Shown: one piece after another, positions 32,488-38,169 of the stretch
Layout: each line of letters starts with the position of its first letter
Position numbering within the stretch: position 1 is the first letter of the stretch
IMG/VR virus record: IMGVR_UViG_3300021057_000024
Location: 1 to 38,503 of that record
Length of the DNA stretch: 38,503 nt
Direction: 5' to 3' (one strand)
From: a virus
The notes under the pieces: model-generated
Told to the model about the DNA's origin: nothing
The model's input: only the letters and a program-made list of their open reading frames with translations
Database searches by the model: none
Position numbers and translations under genes: made by a program

Positions 32488-33032
32488 TACTGCTCCTTGA
32501 ATGGTCGCTTGCCTGTGGGTCTAAGTCTCGTGCGCGTGTAGCCCTCCGTGCCCGGGGGTAGCGCTATCTCGATGATGCGACAAGGCTTGCACACGTCGCC
32601 ATACGATCCGTCAGGCTTCTTGAACCAACGCTTCGCCCGCTCGTCCCCACATTGGGTGCAGGTCCGGCGTTCTTCCTTGCCGCGACCGGAGAGCTTTTCT
32701 GGCGGGCGCGCGCCTACCTTTGGCTCAGGCGGGCGCCCGGAACACGGCTGGCAGAAACGATCTCCATTCCAATACTCTTGGGCAATCCTGAATGTGACAC
32801 CGCACTTTTGGCATGTGGCGTTTTCCTTCAGTCGAACCAGTGGCTTGTTGTTGCGCTGACGCCCACATTCGCAAAAATCGCCTAGCAGCTTTTCGGTGCG
32901 CCCACAGTCCGGGCACTTTGGTGGTGGAGTCACCCACAGCCCCGGGGATGCATCGGGGGGAATAAGGTCTTGGAGCCATTCCTCTACCCACTTCAGGCGT
33001 AGATGATCCGGCGCTTTATTGAGGTCAACCAC
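32487..33032 (-). CDS. multi-zinc-ribbon protein, 181 aa
   Basis: Four CxxC-type clusters suggest two or more structural zincs: CPDCG...CECG near 40-57, CQKCG near 74-78, CQPC near 93-96, and CTQCG...CKPC near 124-150. The linkers are Arg/Lys/Pro-rich (PPEKLSGRGKEERR), so nucleic acid binding is likely. The family is not recognised. The start is GTG 33032 with GGGGGAG 7 bases upstream. A candidate promoter and palindromic operator lie directly upstream. Confidence 0.7.
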   Translation of the reverse strand: MVDLNKAPDHLRLKWVEEWLQDLIPPDASPGLWVTPPPKCPDCGRTEKLLGDFCECGRQRNNKPLVRLKENATCQKCGVTFRIAQEYWNGDRFCQPCSGRPPEPKVGARPPEKLSGRGKEERRTCTQCGDERAKRWFKKPDGSYGDVCKPCRIIEIALPPGTEGYTRTRLRPTGKRPFKEQ

Positions 33033-33045
33033 GTTACTACTCCCC

Positions 33046-33058
33046 CTAGTATTACTAG
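33046..33058. promoter_or_regulatory. 13-bp palindromic operator candidate
   Basis: CTAGTA-T-TACTAG is a perfect 13-bp palindrome just downstream of a -10 on the minus strand. It would overlap the transcription start of the zinc-ribbon/terminase operon. Confidence 0.45.
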
Positions 33059-33060
33059 TT

Positions 33061-33088
33061 AAAGTAGCACGTCTCGATCTGCTGTCAA
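33061..33088 (-). promoter_or_regulatory. sigma70-like promoter for the zinc-ribbon/terminase operon
   Basis: Minus strand: a consensus TTGACA (33083-33088), a 16-base spacer and TACTTT (33061-33066), ~29 bases upstream of GTG 33032. Confidence 0.6.
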
Positions 33089-33099
33089 CCTACGTGGGG

Positions 33100-33399
33100 C
33101 TACTCGACAGCCTGCATGATTCCGACCGGGACATCCGGCATCGGCATGTAAGCGACGACGGGCTGGTCCCATGCAACAGCCTGGGTTCCGGTGTAGCCGC
33201 CACCAGCCCACCAAGGCTCAAGTAGACGATAATGATTGAACCAGAGTTGAACCGTTGTGTAGTGCGACAGCTCTCCGCTCGGCTTCAGAATCTTGGTAAG
33301 CGCTATGTACCAGCCGGAAGTCTCAGGCTCTCCAAAACGCCATTGCATCAAGCCGAAGAACGAATCGTCATGCTTCGGCAACTTCGCTTTCTTGCTCAT
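33100..33399 (-). CDS. hypothetical protein, 99 aa
   Basis: An unrecognised soluble, Trp/Tyr-rich protein (FFGLMQWRFGEPETSGWYIA; QLWFNHYRLLEPWWAGGGY) with a basic N-terminus. No known domain. It ends 11 bases before the promoter for the next operon. A copy of the RHH-associated element GTACCAGTACA lies at 33407-33417, overlapping the candidate -10 (TATTGT) just upstream of the ATG. This gene is therefore a candidate target of the phage regulator. Confidence 0.65.
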   Translation of the reverse strand: MSKKAKLPKHDDSFFGLMQWRFGEPETSGWYIALTKILKPSGELSHYTTVQLWFNHYRLLEPWWAGGGYTGTQAVAWDQPVVAYMPMPDVPVGIMQAVE

Positions 33400-33406
33400 C
33401 GCTCTG

Positions 33407-33420
33407 GTACCAGTACAATA
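33407..33420 (-). promoter_or_regulatory. remote copy of the RHH-linked element overlapping a -10
   Basis: Exact 11-mer GTACCAGTACA at 33407-33417, extended to GTACCAGTACAAT as in one copy of the 36.5 kb array. On the minus strand it overlaps TATTGT (33415-33420), 8-21 bases before the ATG at 33399. Confidence 0.55.
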
Positions 33421-33442
33421 TTCGGCGGTTGGCGGTACTTGG

Positions 33443-33784
33443 TCACTGTGTCCGCCCCGGCGTGATGATGCGGCTCTGGTTGAACGGCTTCAACACCATG
33501 CTCTGCGATGTGTCGATTCCATTCTCCGCGCAATACTTCGCCATGCCCAGCACGAAGCCGTCAATGTTGTTACCGGCTCTCGCGCACGCGTTGAGCATCA
33601 GCATCTCGATGCCGGCGTCAGGAGACAGCCCGGTTGTGCGTCCACGCTCGCCCGGGTTGTACTCAACAACGGCGATGAAGGATAGCCCCTTAGCGTTGGC
33701 CTTCTCCATGAGCTTCTTCAGCTCCGGTGCAATCTCTTCATCGTAAAACCTCTCGGTCCCACTGACCTTGCGTTGTTCGTTCAT
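33443..33784 (-). CDS. hypothetical protein, 113 aa
   Basis: Not recognised. A soluble alpha/beta chain with a strand LSFIAVVEYNPG near 37-48 and helices on both sides. I chose ATG 33784, with GAGG 8 bases upstream, over the in-frame GTG at 33793, which would add three residues. It lies in a run of small genes joined by short overlaps or gaps. Confidence 0.65.
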   Translation of the reverse strand: MNEQRKVSGTERFYDEEIAPELKKLMEKANAKGLSFIAVVEYNPGERGRTTGLSPDAGIEMLMLNACARAGNNIDGFVLGMAKYCAENGIDTSQSMVLKPFNQSRIITPGRTQ

Positions 33785-33794
33785 CCCCAGCACC

Positions 33795-34127
33795 TCATGC
33801 TTTCTTGTTGGCGGTGACTTTCATCCAGGCAGAGATGTAAGCCTCACCCAGACTCATATTCCGATAGCTATCCCAGTTGGCGTTCATCTCAGCATCAACT
33901 GCGGCCAACTCTTCATCAGAGATCGGATTGAAAGAAGCCTTGCACTCATGCCGGATGACTTCTTGTTTCAACCGGATTTCTCTGGCAACCGCGTGAACAA
34001 AATTCTTCTTGCAACGCTCACAGGTTACGACGACCTCTGCCTGATCCGTCGACGCGATGGAGCGCAACGCGGCGGAAAATCCTTCCGGCAGGATGTCTAC
34101 TATCTTTGGAACAAAGGGTAGTCTCAT
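33795..34127 (-). CDS. hypothetical Cys/His protein, 110 aa
   Basis: Contains CERCKKNFVHAVA near 36-48 and RHEC near 59-62, which could form one zinc site. The rest is helical and acidic. The family is not recognised. It starts in an ATGA overlap with the gene upstream. Confidence 0.65.
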   Translation of the reverse strand: MRLPFVPKIVDILPEGFSAALRSIASTDQAEVVVTCERCKKNFVHAVAREIRLKQEVIRHECKASFNPISDEELAAVDAEMNANWDSYRNMSLGEAYISAWMKVTANKKA

Positions 34128-34483
34128 ACTCCGCAGCGCCTCATGCGAATGGGCTCAGCGTCCTTGAGTCTCACCACCGGGGTTCCATCCAGGTCAACGT
34201 ACACACCATCAACGATGGCGCCGACCGGTATCGGTGCGCGCCAAATCGGCTTGGTGTCTTCGCAGATGTAAACCTCGGTCATCGGATCGCCACTTCCCAT
34301 GTCGACGCCGGCAACGTACATCGGACCGCTGCAAGGCGAATCAGTGAAGGTGAACTGCGGGTCGAAGTCGATTTCGACAATAGGTTTAGTGATTTGCTCC
34401 ACGTGTTCCCTGAGAGATTGTTCAGGAGTTCCAAGCCACTCCTGAAACTGCTTCACCATCTCAGCCCGCTTGTTCTCACTCAT
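34124..34483 (-). CDS. hypothetical protein, 119 aa
   Basis: Not recognised. A helical N-terminal part (MVKQFQEWLGTPEQSLREHV) is followed by a beta-rich part with a repeat-like VDGVYVDLDGTPVVRLKDAE that also appears, in altered form, in the next gene upstream (IIKGVTYDSEGVPSIQFDNA). I chose ATG 34483, which overlaps the upstream stop and has GGAG 6 bases before it, over TTG 34495. Confidence 0.65.
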   Translation of the reverse strand: MSENKRAEMVKQFQEWLGTPEQSLREHVEQITKPIVEIDFDPQFTFTDSPCSGPMYVAGVDMGSGDPMTEVYICEDTKPIWRAPIPVGAIVDGVYVDLDGTPVVRLKDAEPIRMRRCGV

Positions 34484-34800
34484 TTGACTCTCCAATGTCC
34501 TCGGTTCATTTGGACCGGCTTGGCGTTATCGAACTGAATCGATGGCACTCCCTCACTGTCGTAGGTCACGCCCTTGATGATTGCATCAACACCAATCCAC
34601 GCGTGCCATAGCGTCCGTCCCTTCTCACCGTAGATACTCGCGAGCACCTCTGTTCGCGGCTTACTGACAAGATGCCGCCGCTCAACATGCAGCTCACACC
34701 CATCCGGTGCCAGTACCTGCCGTGGCATCTCCGGTGGTGGCATTACTTCCACAATCGGATCACTGCCATCAGTCGGCAGCGGGTTCAATCGTTTGCTCAT
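34480..34800 (-). CDS. hypothetical protein, 106 aa, related to next gene
   Basis: Not recognised. Its C-terminal ~50 residues (WHAWIGVDAIIKGVTYDSEG, then QFDNAKPVQMNRGHW) parallel the end of the 119-aa protein (PVGAIVDGVYVDLDG, RLKDAEPIRMRRCG). The two look like tandem paralogues. ATG 34800 overlaps the upstream stop as ATGA and has GAGG just before; the longer frame to 34827 has no better start. Confidence 0.65.
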   Translation of the reverse strand: MSKRLNPLPTDGSDPIVEVMPPPEMPRQVLAPDGCELHVERRHLVSKPRTEVLASIYGEKGRTLWHAWIGVDAIIKGVTYDSEGVPSIQFDNAKPVQMNRGHWRVK

Positions 34801-34994
34801 TTGACCTCTACTCCGCAATCGAGACAAGCTATCGTGTGCCCCGTCCCTGAGCGCACCAATCGTATGTCATCCGGTTCGAATCGATGGGGAGGGCACTTGC
34901 TTCCGCAATCAGCCCGGGCATGCGGCTCTGGTATCACAGCGCAAAAGCACCGGTCACGGAACATGTTTAGAACTTTGTCTCTGGCTTCACTCAT
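34797..34994 (-). CDS. small Cys-rich protein, 65 aa, first gene of leftward operon
   Basis: Five Cys and three His residues (CFC near 16-18, C30, C34 with PPH, CLDC near 57-60) suggest one or two zinc sites. The ribosome site is weak. A possible -10 (TAGACT at 35002-35007), with TTGACC 18 bases before it, would place the transcript start close to the ATG. The role is unknown. Confidence 0.6.
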   Translation of the reverse strand: MSEARDKVLNMFRDRCFCAVIPEPHARADCGSKCPPHRFEPDDIRLVRSGTGHTIACLDCGVEVK

Positions 34995-35001
34995 GGTGGC
35001 A

Positions 35002-35031
35002 AGTCTACCCCCTATTTAAATTGTGGGTCAA
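35002..35031 (-). promoter_or_regulatory. weak promoter candidate for the leftward small-gene operon
   Basis: Minus strand: TTGACC (35026-35031), an 18-base spacer and TAGACT (35002-35007). The transcript would begin at or near ATG 34994, giving a nearly leaderless message. An AT-rich TTTAAAT lies in the spacer. Confidence 0.35.
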
Positions 35032-35065
35032 CTGAGTTTTTTTTTGGTAAACGCGATTTGCAATC

Positions 35066-35149
35066 TGTGAACGAGGCACCATGAACACAGCACCGCTTCT
35101 GGTGAACGATACCGCCTCCTGTGTGAACAGGCAGCCCCTTCCTGTGAAC
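35066..35149 (+). repeat. TGTGAAC iteron-like series at 21-bp pitch
   Basis: The copies are TGTGAAC at 35066, CATGAAC at 35080, GGTGAAC at 35101, TGTGAAC at 35122 and TGTGAAC at 35143. The last four steps are exactly 21 bp, two helical turns, so they face the same side of DNA. This looks like a binding-site ladder (replication or recombination iterons). They also sit in frame in a short open frame (35081-35185). Confidence 0.55.
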
Positions 35150-35185
35150 AGTTTCGTTTTTTTATTAGCGGTCCAAAGAGGGTAA
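35081..35185 (+). CDS. possible 34-aa leader peptide across the iterons
   Basis: From ATG 35081 to TAA 35185, with GAGG 4 bases upstream. The 21-bp repeat makes a seven-residue repeat with Val-Asn at a fixed place (LLVND, SCVNR, LPVNS). It could be a real small peptide or leader, or the frame may simply come from the repeats. Confidence 0.25.
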   Translation: MNTAPLLVNDTASCVNRQPLPVNSFVFLLAVQRG

Positions 35186-35230
35186 CCCCCTAGTGGAGAC
35201 AGACCCCCTTGGGGGTGCCTATGGGTGGTT

Positions 35231-35282
35231 TCGCGAGAAATTCTCTGGTAACTTCGCGATAAGATATGATCTGCTCTCGCGA
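35231..35282. promoter_or_regulatory. three TCGCGA sites at exact 23-bp pitch, likely operator
   Basis: TCGCGA occurs at 35231-35236, 35254-35259 and 35277-35282, in the setting (T/C)TCGCGA(T/G)A. A TATGAT -10-like hexamer (35265-35270) lies between the second and third copies. This could be the control region of the recombinase gene. Confidence 0.5.
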
Positions 35283-35396
35283 TAGAACTGGCTCGCAGTG
35301 CGGGTTACAGCGAGATGGAATTAATCTCGATGTCCTTCTAAAGCGAGCGAATAGCAGGTACACTGATTCTCGTATCACCCGCATGGAGATTGAATC

Positions 35397-36020
35397 GTGA
35401 CACCTGCAAACATTTCCAAGGACATCAAGACGGCTGCTATCTACTGCCGTGTATCCACCGACGACCAAGACTGTGAGCGCCAGGTCCGAGACCTTACCGC
35501 CTTCGCCCAACGCTGTGGGTACCAGGTGATAGACGCGCATATATTTAGAGAGACCGCCTCCGGAAAGAAGACGACCAGACAAGTGCGCAATCTGGTGCTC
35601 CAACTAGCCCAAGCTCGCAAGATTGATGTCATCCTGGTGACTGAGCTCACGAGATGGGGACGTAACACAGTGGACCTGCTCAGTACCTTGCAGACTCTGA
35701 ACGAGTATGGAGTCTCCATCGTTGCTGAACGTGGTGTTCAGTTCGATCTGGGGACAGCACAGGGCAAGATGATAGCTGGCTTCATGGCCGTGTTGGCTGA
35801 GTTTGAAGCGAACCTGCTATCAGAGCGCACCAAGAGCGGTATGGCTACAGCCAGAGCCCGTGGTAAACACATTGGGAGACCGAAGGGCAACCGCACAGTA
35901 GGCAAACATCAGAAGGCTGTGAAGGAGCTAACCAGCCTTGGATTCAGTATCAGAGACATTGCAAGCAAGCTGAAGATAGGCAAAGAAACCGTGATGGCAT
36001 GCCAGCGAGCCGCCATCTGA
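35397..36020 (+). CDS. serine recombinase (resolvase/invertase family), 207 aa
   Basis: A site-specific recombinase that cuts and rejoins DNA through an active-site Ser. AAIYCRVSTDDQDCERQV near 13-30 holds the catalytic Ser in YxRVSTxDQ. ELTRWGRNTVDLLSTLQTL near 82-100 holds the conserved Arg residues (RxxR-type). GKMIAGFMAVLAEFEANLLS and ERTKSGMATARARGKHIGRP follow, the resolvase C-terminal helix and GRP hinge. The end (LGFSIRDIASKLKIGKETVM near 179-198) is the DNA-binding HTH. The size is that of small resolvases and invertases, not of the large phage integrases. The start is GTG 35397 with GGAG 8 bases upstream. It could act in dimer resolution, inversion of a segment or lysogenic integration. 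Confidence 0.92.
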   Translation: MTPANISKDIKTAAIYCRVSTDDQDCERQVRDLTAFAQRCGYQVIDAHIFRETASGKKTTRQVRNLVLQLAQARKIDVILVTELTRWGRNTVDLLSTLQTLNEYGVSIVAERGVQFDLGTAQGKMIAGFMAVLAEFEANLLSERTKSGMATARARGKHIGRPKGNRTVGKHQKAVKELTSLGFSIRDIASKLKIGKETVMACQRAAI

Positions 36021-36048
36021 CCACATTCCTAATCTTGGCCTTAAATTA

Positions 36049-36082
36049 TCAAGAGCCTGTGTACTGGTACATGGGCTCTTGA
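36049..36082. repeat. 9-bp inverted repeat with a GTACCAGTACA copy in its loop
   Basis: Arms TCAAGAGCC (36049-36057) and GGCTCTTGA (36074-36082). The loop holds TGTACTGGTAC (36060-36070), the reverse of the element in the downstream array. No T-tract follows on the plus strand, so it is a weak terminator at best. A protein-bound or cruciform site is likelier. Confidence 0.6.
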
Positions 36083-36113
36083 AGCAGAGAGAGAGAGAGA
36101 GAGAGTTTTCTAT

Positions 36114-36343
36114 GTCCATGGATAGCACTTTAGGCACTGGTGGCACTTTCTTCCATGGACATGGCTGGATGTCCATGGATGTCCACGGTGTCCACGGGCT
36201 ATTTATGCCGGTCTCGCTGATTGCATATCTGATGGCTATGCGTTCCCTTGGACATCCTTGGACACCCTTGGACTTTTTGCCCATGTCCACGGGTGAAGTT
36301 GGCTATTCATGCGGCTCTTGCATTTTGCCTGTTGCCGTGGACA
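36114..36343. repeat. ten-copy GTCC(A)(T/C)GG element array
   Basis: Copies on the plus strand begin at 36114, 36171, 36181, 36190 and 36285 (GTCCATGGA or GTCCACGG). Copies in the reverse sense are CC(T/G)TGGACA/T at 36246, 36256, 36266 and 36335. At 36152 TCCATGGAC reads almost the same both ways. Two groups are tightly packed with 9-10 base steps (36171-36198 and 36246-36273). This is far above chance and looks like binding sites for one protein. Confidence 0.75.
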
Positions 36344-36372
36344 TAGCACCACACCGGGCGTCGACTCGCTCT

Positions 36373-36536
36373 GTACCAGTACATTAGCTCAAAGGCTCAA
36401 GACCGGCACCACGCCACGCTTTCAGGCGCTTTCCGACCGTACCAGTACATGCGCTGGTACCAGTACAGATATCCGGTTGTACCAGTACACAAATTGGCAA
36501 TGTACCAGTACAATCACCGCAGGCGGTACCAGTACA
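36373..36536 (+). repeat. six direct copies of GTACCAGTACA
   Basis: Exact 11-mers start at 36373, 36439, 36457, 36479, 36502 and 36526. The last five steps are 18, 22, 23 and 24 bp. The core GTACCAGTAC is an imperfect palindrome (GTAC...GTAC). The array ends 12 bases before the RHH gene, so it is its likely operator. Confidence 0.85.
36486..36514 (+). promoter_or_regulatory. candidate promoter of the RHH gene inside the array
   Basis: TACACA (36486-36491), a 17-base spacer and TACAAT (36509-36514). GTACCAGTACA copies overlap both hexamers, and another lies just after the expected start of transcription, as in an autorepressed promoter. Confidence 0.5.
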
Positions 36537-36548
36537 TTAGGGGGCGAT

Positions 36549-36770
36549 ATGGCAAGAAGTGGTATTGATGAGTTCACGTTCTACCCGGATGAAGCGACAA
36601 GAGAGATACTGTCAGCGATACCACGAGGGCAGCGGTCAGCGCTCGTCAATCAGGCGGTTCAGCGTCTGTGGGACGACCAGGTCGCGGCGATGTCGGATGA
36701 GTGCTCAGCGTCTGCTGTTACCATAGACGGTGACGTCGACATCTTTGGAGGTGACAATGAGTCAGTTTGA
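36549..36770 (+). CDS. ribbon-helix-helix DNA-binding protein candidate, 73 aa
   Basis: The first ~45 residues fit an RHH (CopG/Arc/ParG-like) domain: a strand with IDEFTFYPDEATREILSAIP, then RGQRSALVNQAVQRLWDD. The strand, helix and the RSxxVNxAV helix are typical of the fold. RHH proteins bind DNA as dimers, several dimers side by side on short direct repeats, which fits the six-copy array right upstream. The C-terminal ~25 residues are acidic and flexible (DGDVDIFGGDNE). ATG 36549 has AGGGGG just before it; the frame further upstream only crosses the repeats. It overlaps the next gene by 14 bases. Roles to consider are autorepressor, immunity-type regulator or partition protein; no ParA/ParM ATPase follows. 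Confidence 0.7.
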   Translation: MARSGIDEFTFYPDEATREILSAIPRGQRSALVNQAVQRLWDDQVAAMSDECSASAVTIDGDVDIFGGDNESV

Positions 36771-36972
36771 GAATCTCGGACCGGAGGACCTGCTCGGTCT
36801 TACAGTGGTTGAGAGCGATAAGAGTTATGATGCCGCCGAGGAACTGGGGCGGCGTATCAATCGGCTGGTAAATGCTGCTGAAACCGTCTACACCCTGGCT
36901 GACTCCAACACGTTGGCAGACCTGGATTGTGCTTTGAACTACATGCAGACCGGCAAGGATGACGCACGATGA
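36757..36972 (+). CDS. hypothetical protein, 71 aa
   Basis: A small acidic, helical, unrecognised protein (LTVVESDKSYDAAEELGRRI, then LNYMQTGKDDAR). I set ATG 36757, with GGAGG 6 bases upstream, in place of the earlier in-frame codons. It overlaps both the RHH gene and the next gene, so the set is co-translated. Confidence 0.6.
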   Translation: MSQFENLGPEDLLGLTVVESDKSYDAAEELGRRINRLVNAAETVYTLADSNTLADLDCALNYMQTGKDDAR

Positions 36973-37229
36973 GTGAGCATGGACCGTTGGTCGACCAGGC
37001 GCTGAAGCGATTGGAACAACAGAATCCGCCGCTAGGAACTGTTCGGGCCTACGATGGCACGCAACCGCATGAGGTCGAGCGCAAGCTGAATGAGGCATTG
37101 CGTAAAGCGAATGAAGACTTGCTCAGCGGTGACTCGTCCGCGTATGCACAGTGCGTCAACGCTATGAGCAATTGGATCGAAGGACAAATGCAACGTCCGT
37201 GCGCCCTGGAGGATTTCCAATGGGAATGA
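36969..37229 (+). CDS. hypothetical protein, 86 aa
   Basis: An unrecognised charged helical protein (VERKLNEALRKANEDLLSGD). It starts in an ATGA overlap with the previous stop and overlaps the next gene by 10 bases. No motif that would give a function is seen. Confidence 0.6.
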   Translation: MSEHGPLVDQALKRLEQQNPPLGTVRAYDGTQPHEVERKLNEALRKANEDLLSGDSSAYAQCVNAMSNWIEGQMQRPCALEDFQWE

Positions 37230-37444
37230 TTGGCCGTTATCAGTTCGATGTCTATTGCGATGCCCATGAATGTCACGCGTTCAATGACGGTGAAACCAAA
37301 ACAGAAGGCGAAGCGTATGCGCTACTGCGCAGTGAAGGATGGAGTATCGAGCGCGGCAACACGCCCGCCAACAGCGGCATTAGACTCAAAGCGAAACTGA
37401 CAGGCAACTACATCGCGATTTGTCCAAAACATACTAAGAAGTAG
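37220..37444 (+). CDS. hypothetical Cys/His protein, 74 aa
   Basis: Contains YCDAHECHAF near 12-21 and AICPKHTKK at the end, a Cys/His set that could bind zinc. The family is not recognised. ATG 37220 has GGAGGA 7 bases upstream; the open frame before it lies inside the 86-aa gene. A terminator follows at 37473. Confidence 0.6.
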   Translation: MGMIGRYQFDVYCDAHECHAFNDGETKTEGEAYALLRSEGWSIERGNTPANSGIRLKAKLTGNYIAICPKHTKK

Positions 37445-37472
37445 CGTTCCGACAATTTCAAAATTCCTCAAC

Positions 37473-37503
37473 GGGGCACCAGATTTGGTGCTCCGATCTT
37501 TTT
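37473..37503 (+). terminator. rho-independent terminator after the RHH operon
   Basis: A stem of 9 pairs, with one G-T pair (37473-37481 with 37486-37494), a 4-base loop and CTTTTT at 37498-37503. It closes the small operon that starts with the RHH gene. Confidence 0.85.
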
Positions 37504-37528
37504 GCATCGAAAATCAGCGCGATTTAAT

Positions 37529-37558
37529 TTGACCGGTAGACCTACGTAGACCTACCAT
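37529..37558 (+). promoter_or_regulatory. promoter candidate with direct repeat
   Basis: TTGACC (37529-37534), an 18-base spacer and TACCAT (37553-37558). The spacer holds a direct repeat TAGACCTAC around a TACGTA palindrome, a possible operator. GGTGG/CCACC (37570-37591) follows in the leader. Confidence 0.45.
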
Positions 37559-37611
37559 TTGTTTCGTTCGGTGGCGCTACGTGGTCCCACCAAATCAGAA
37601 AGGAGCTTTCA

Positions 37612-38106
37612 ATGAATAAGATGCCTGACTTCGACGAATGGAAGGAACAAGCATGGGCGGACATGCGCGCACAGCAGCAGCAGTCCGAGCAGCCCGCACT
37701 ATCACTGGTGCCGGCGACGGAAACGCCAGAGATTGTGTACCCGGAACTCACCAGCGCCGACACCGACCGCAATGCAGCCATGAAGCGCATCAAGGCTGGA
37801 CTGGAAACGCGATCCGGCAAGAAGTGGAGCGTCACCGGCGGCCGCGGCACCGCTTGGGGCTGGATACAAATCGACGCACCACCTAGCCGCCGTAAGTTCG
37901 AGTATGACGGCGTGACGCCTAGGGATGGCGAGTTCGGCATGATGAGCATCGAGGACCGCACCGAGTTGGCGAAGCTCTTGGGCTTCGACCGTCCGATTCA
38001 TCCGCAAGGTCACAACATCCCGGCCGCAAGTGATTACCGCCGCGAATACATCGACCGCGCCGAAGGCAGACCGCCGCGCGAATATGGTCAGCAATACTGG
38101 GACTGA
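37612..38106 (+). CDS. hypothetical protein, 164 aa, family seen in phages and plasmids
   Basis: Residues ~60-164 fit a family of unknown function that I recall from mobile elements: RIKAGLETRSGKKWSVTGGR followed by GTAWGWIQIDAPP, then MSIEDRTELAKLLG near 111-124 and ASDYRREYIDRAEGRPP near 139-155, ending QQYWD. The first ~55 residues are polar and Gln-rich. It has its own promoter candidate, a strong AAAGGAG, and hairpins before and after. The function is not known. Confidence 0.7.
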   Translation: MNKMPDFDEWKEQAWADMRAQQQQSEQPALSLVPATETPEIVYPELTSADTDRNAAMKRIKAGLETRSGKKWSVTGGRGTAWGWIQIDAPPSRRKFEYDGVTPRDGEFGMMSIEDRTELAKLLGFDRPIHPQGHNIPAASDYRREYIDRAEGRPPREYGQQYWD

Positions 38107-38113
38107 CAATCAC

Positions 38114-38138
38114 GGGGCACCGCTTTTGGTGCCCTTTC
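38114..38138 (+). terminator. hairpin terminator candidate
   Basis: A 7-bp stem GGGCACC/GGTGCCC (38115-38121 with 38128-38134) with a 6-base loop and a weak TTTCCCC tail. Its stem almost matches that of the terminator at 37473, so the 164-aa gene lies between twin hairpins. Confidence 0.55.
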
Positions 38139-38169
38139 CCCTTACTAGCACTCACCACCTGGAGGAACT

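Larger units (their letters stand above)
34995..35396. other. 402-bp divergent control region with phased repeats
   Basis: No convincing gene of normal length. It holds a T-run at 35037-35045, the TGTGAAC series at 35066-35149, a T-run at 35156-35163, a perfect ACCCCC/GGGGGT hairpin (35203-35216), three TCGCGA sites at 23-bp pitch, and CGAGAT-N7-ATCTCG (35311-35329). It separates the leftward small-gene operon from the rightward recombinase. Confidence 0.75.
36021..36548. other. 528-bp non-coding stretch carrying two repeat arrays
   Basis: Open frames here on both strands only reflect repeats and have no ribosome sites. It holds a hairpin with an element copy in its loop, a (GA)n run at ~36086-36105, the GTCCAYGG array (36114-36343) and the GTACCAGTACA array (36373-36536). 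Confidence 0.8.

Noticed and set aside
22800-33090. T7-type phage promoters for a phage RNA polymerase
   Set aside because: The TAGTACGAT-like words shared by the 9.5 and 22.8 kb gaps are not a ~20-base conserved promoter. Sigma70-like hexamers explain the sites better and no phage RNA polymerase gene is seen.
35190-35603. 137-codon minus-strand frame opposite the start of the recombinase
   Set aside because: It crosses the operator region and the recombinase catalytic motif, and shows no domain.
35928-36387. Open frames on both strands across the GTCCAYGG array
   Set aside because: Their translations only repeat the element (MDM, WTPWTS patterns) and no ribosome site is near.
36373-36536. 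CRISPR array
   Set aside because: Repeats are only 11 bp with 7-13 base gaps after the first step, with no cas genes. They fit operator or iteron sites instead.
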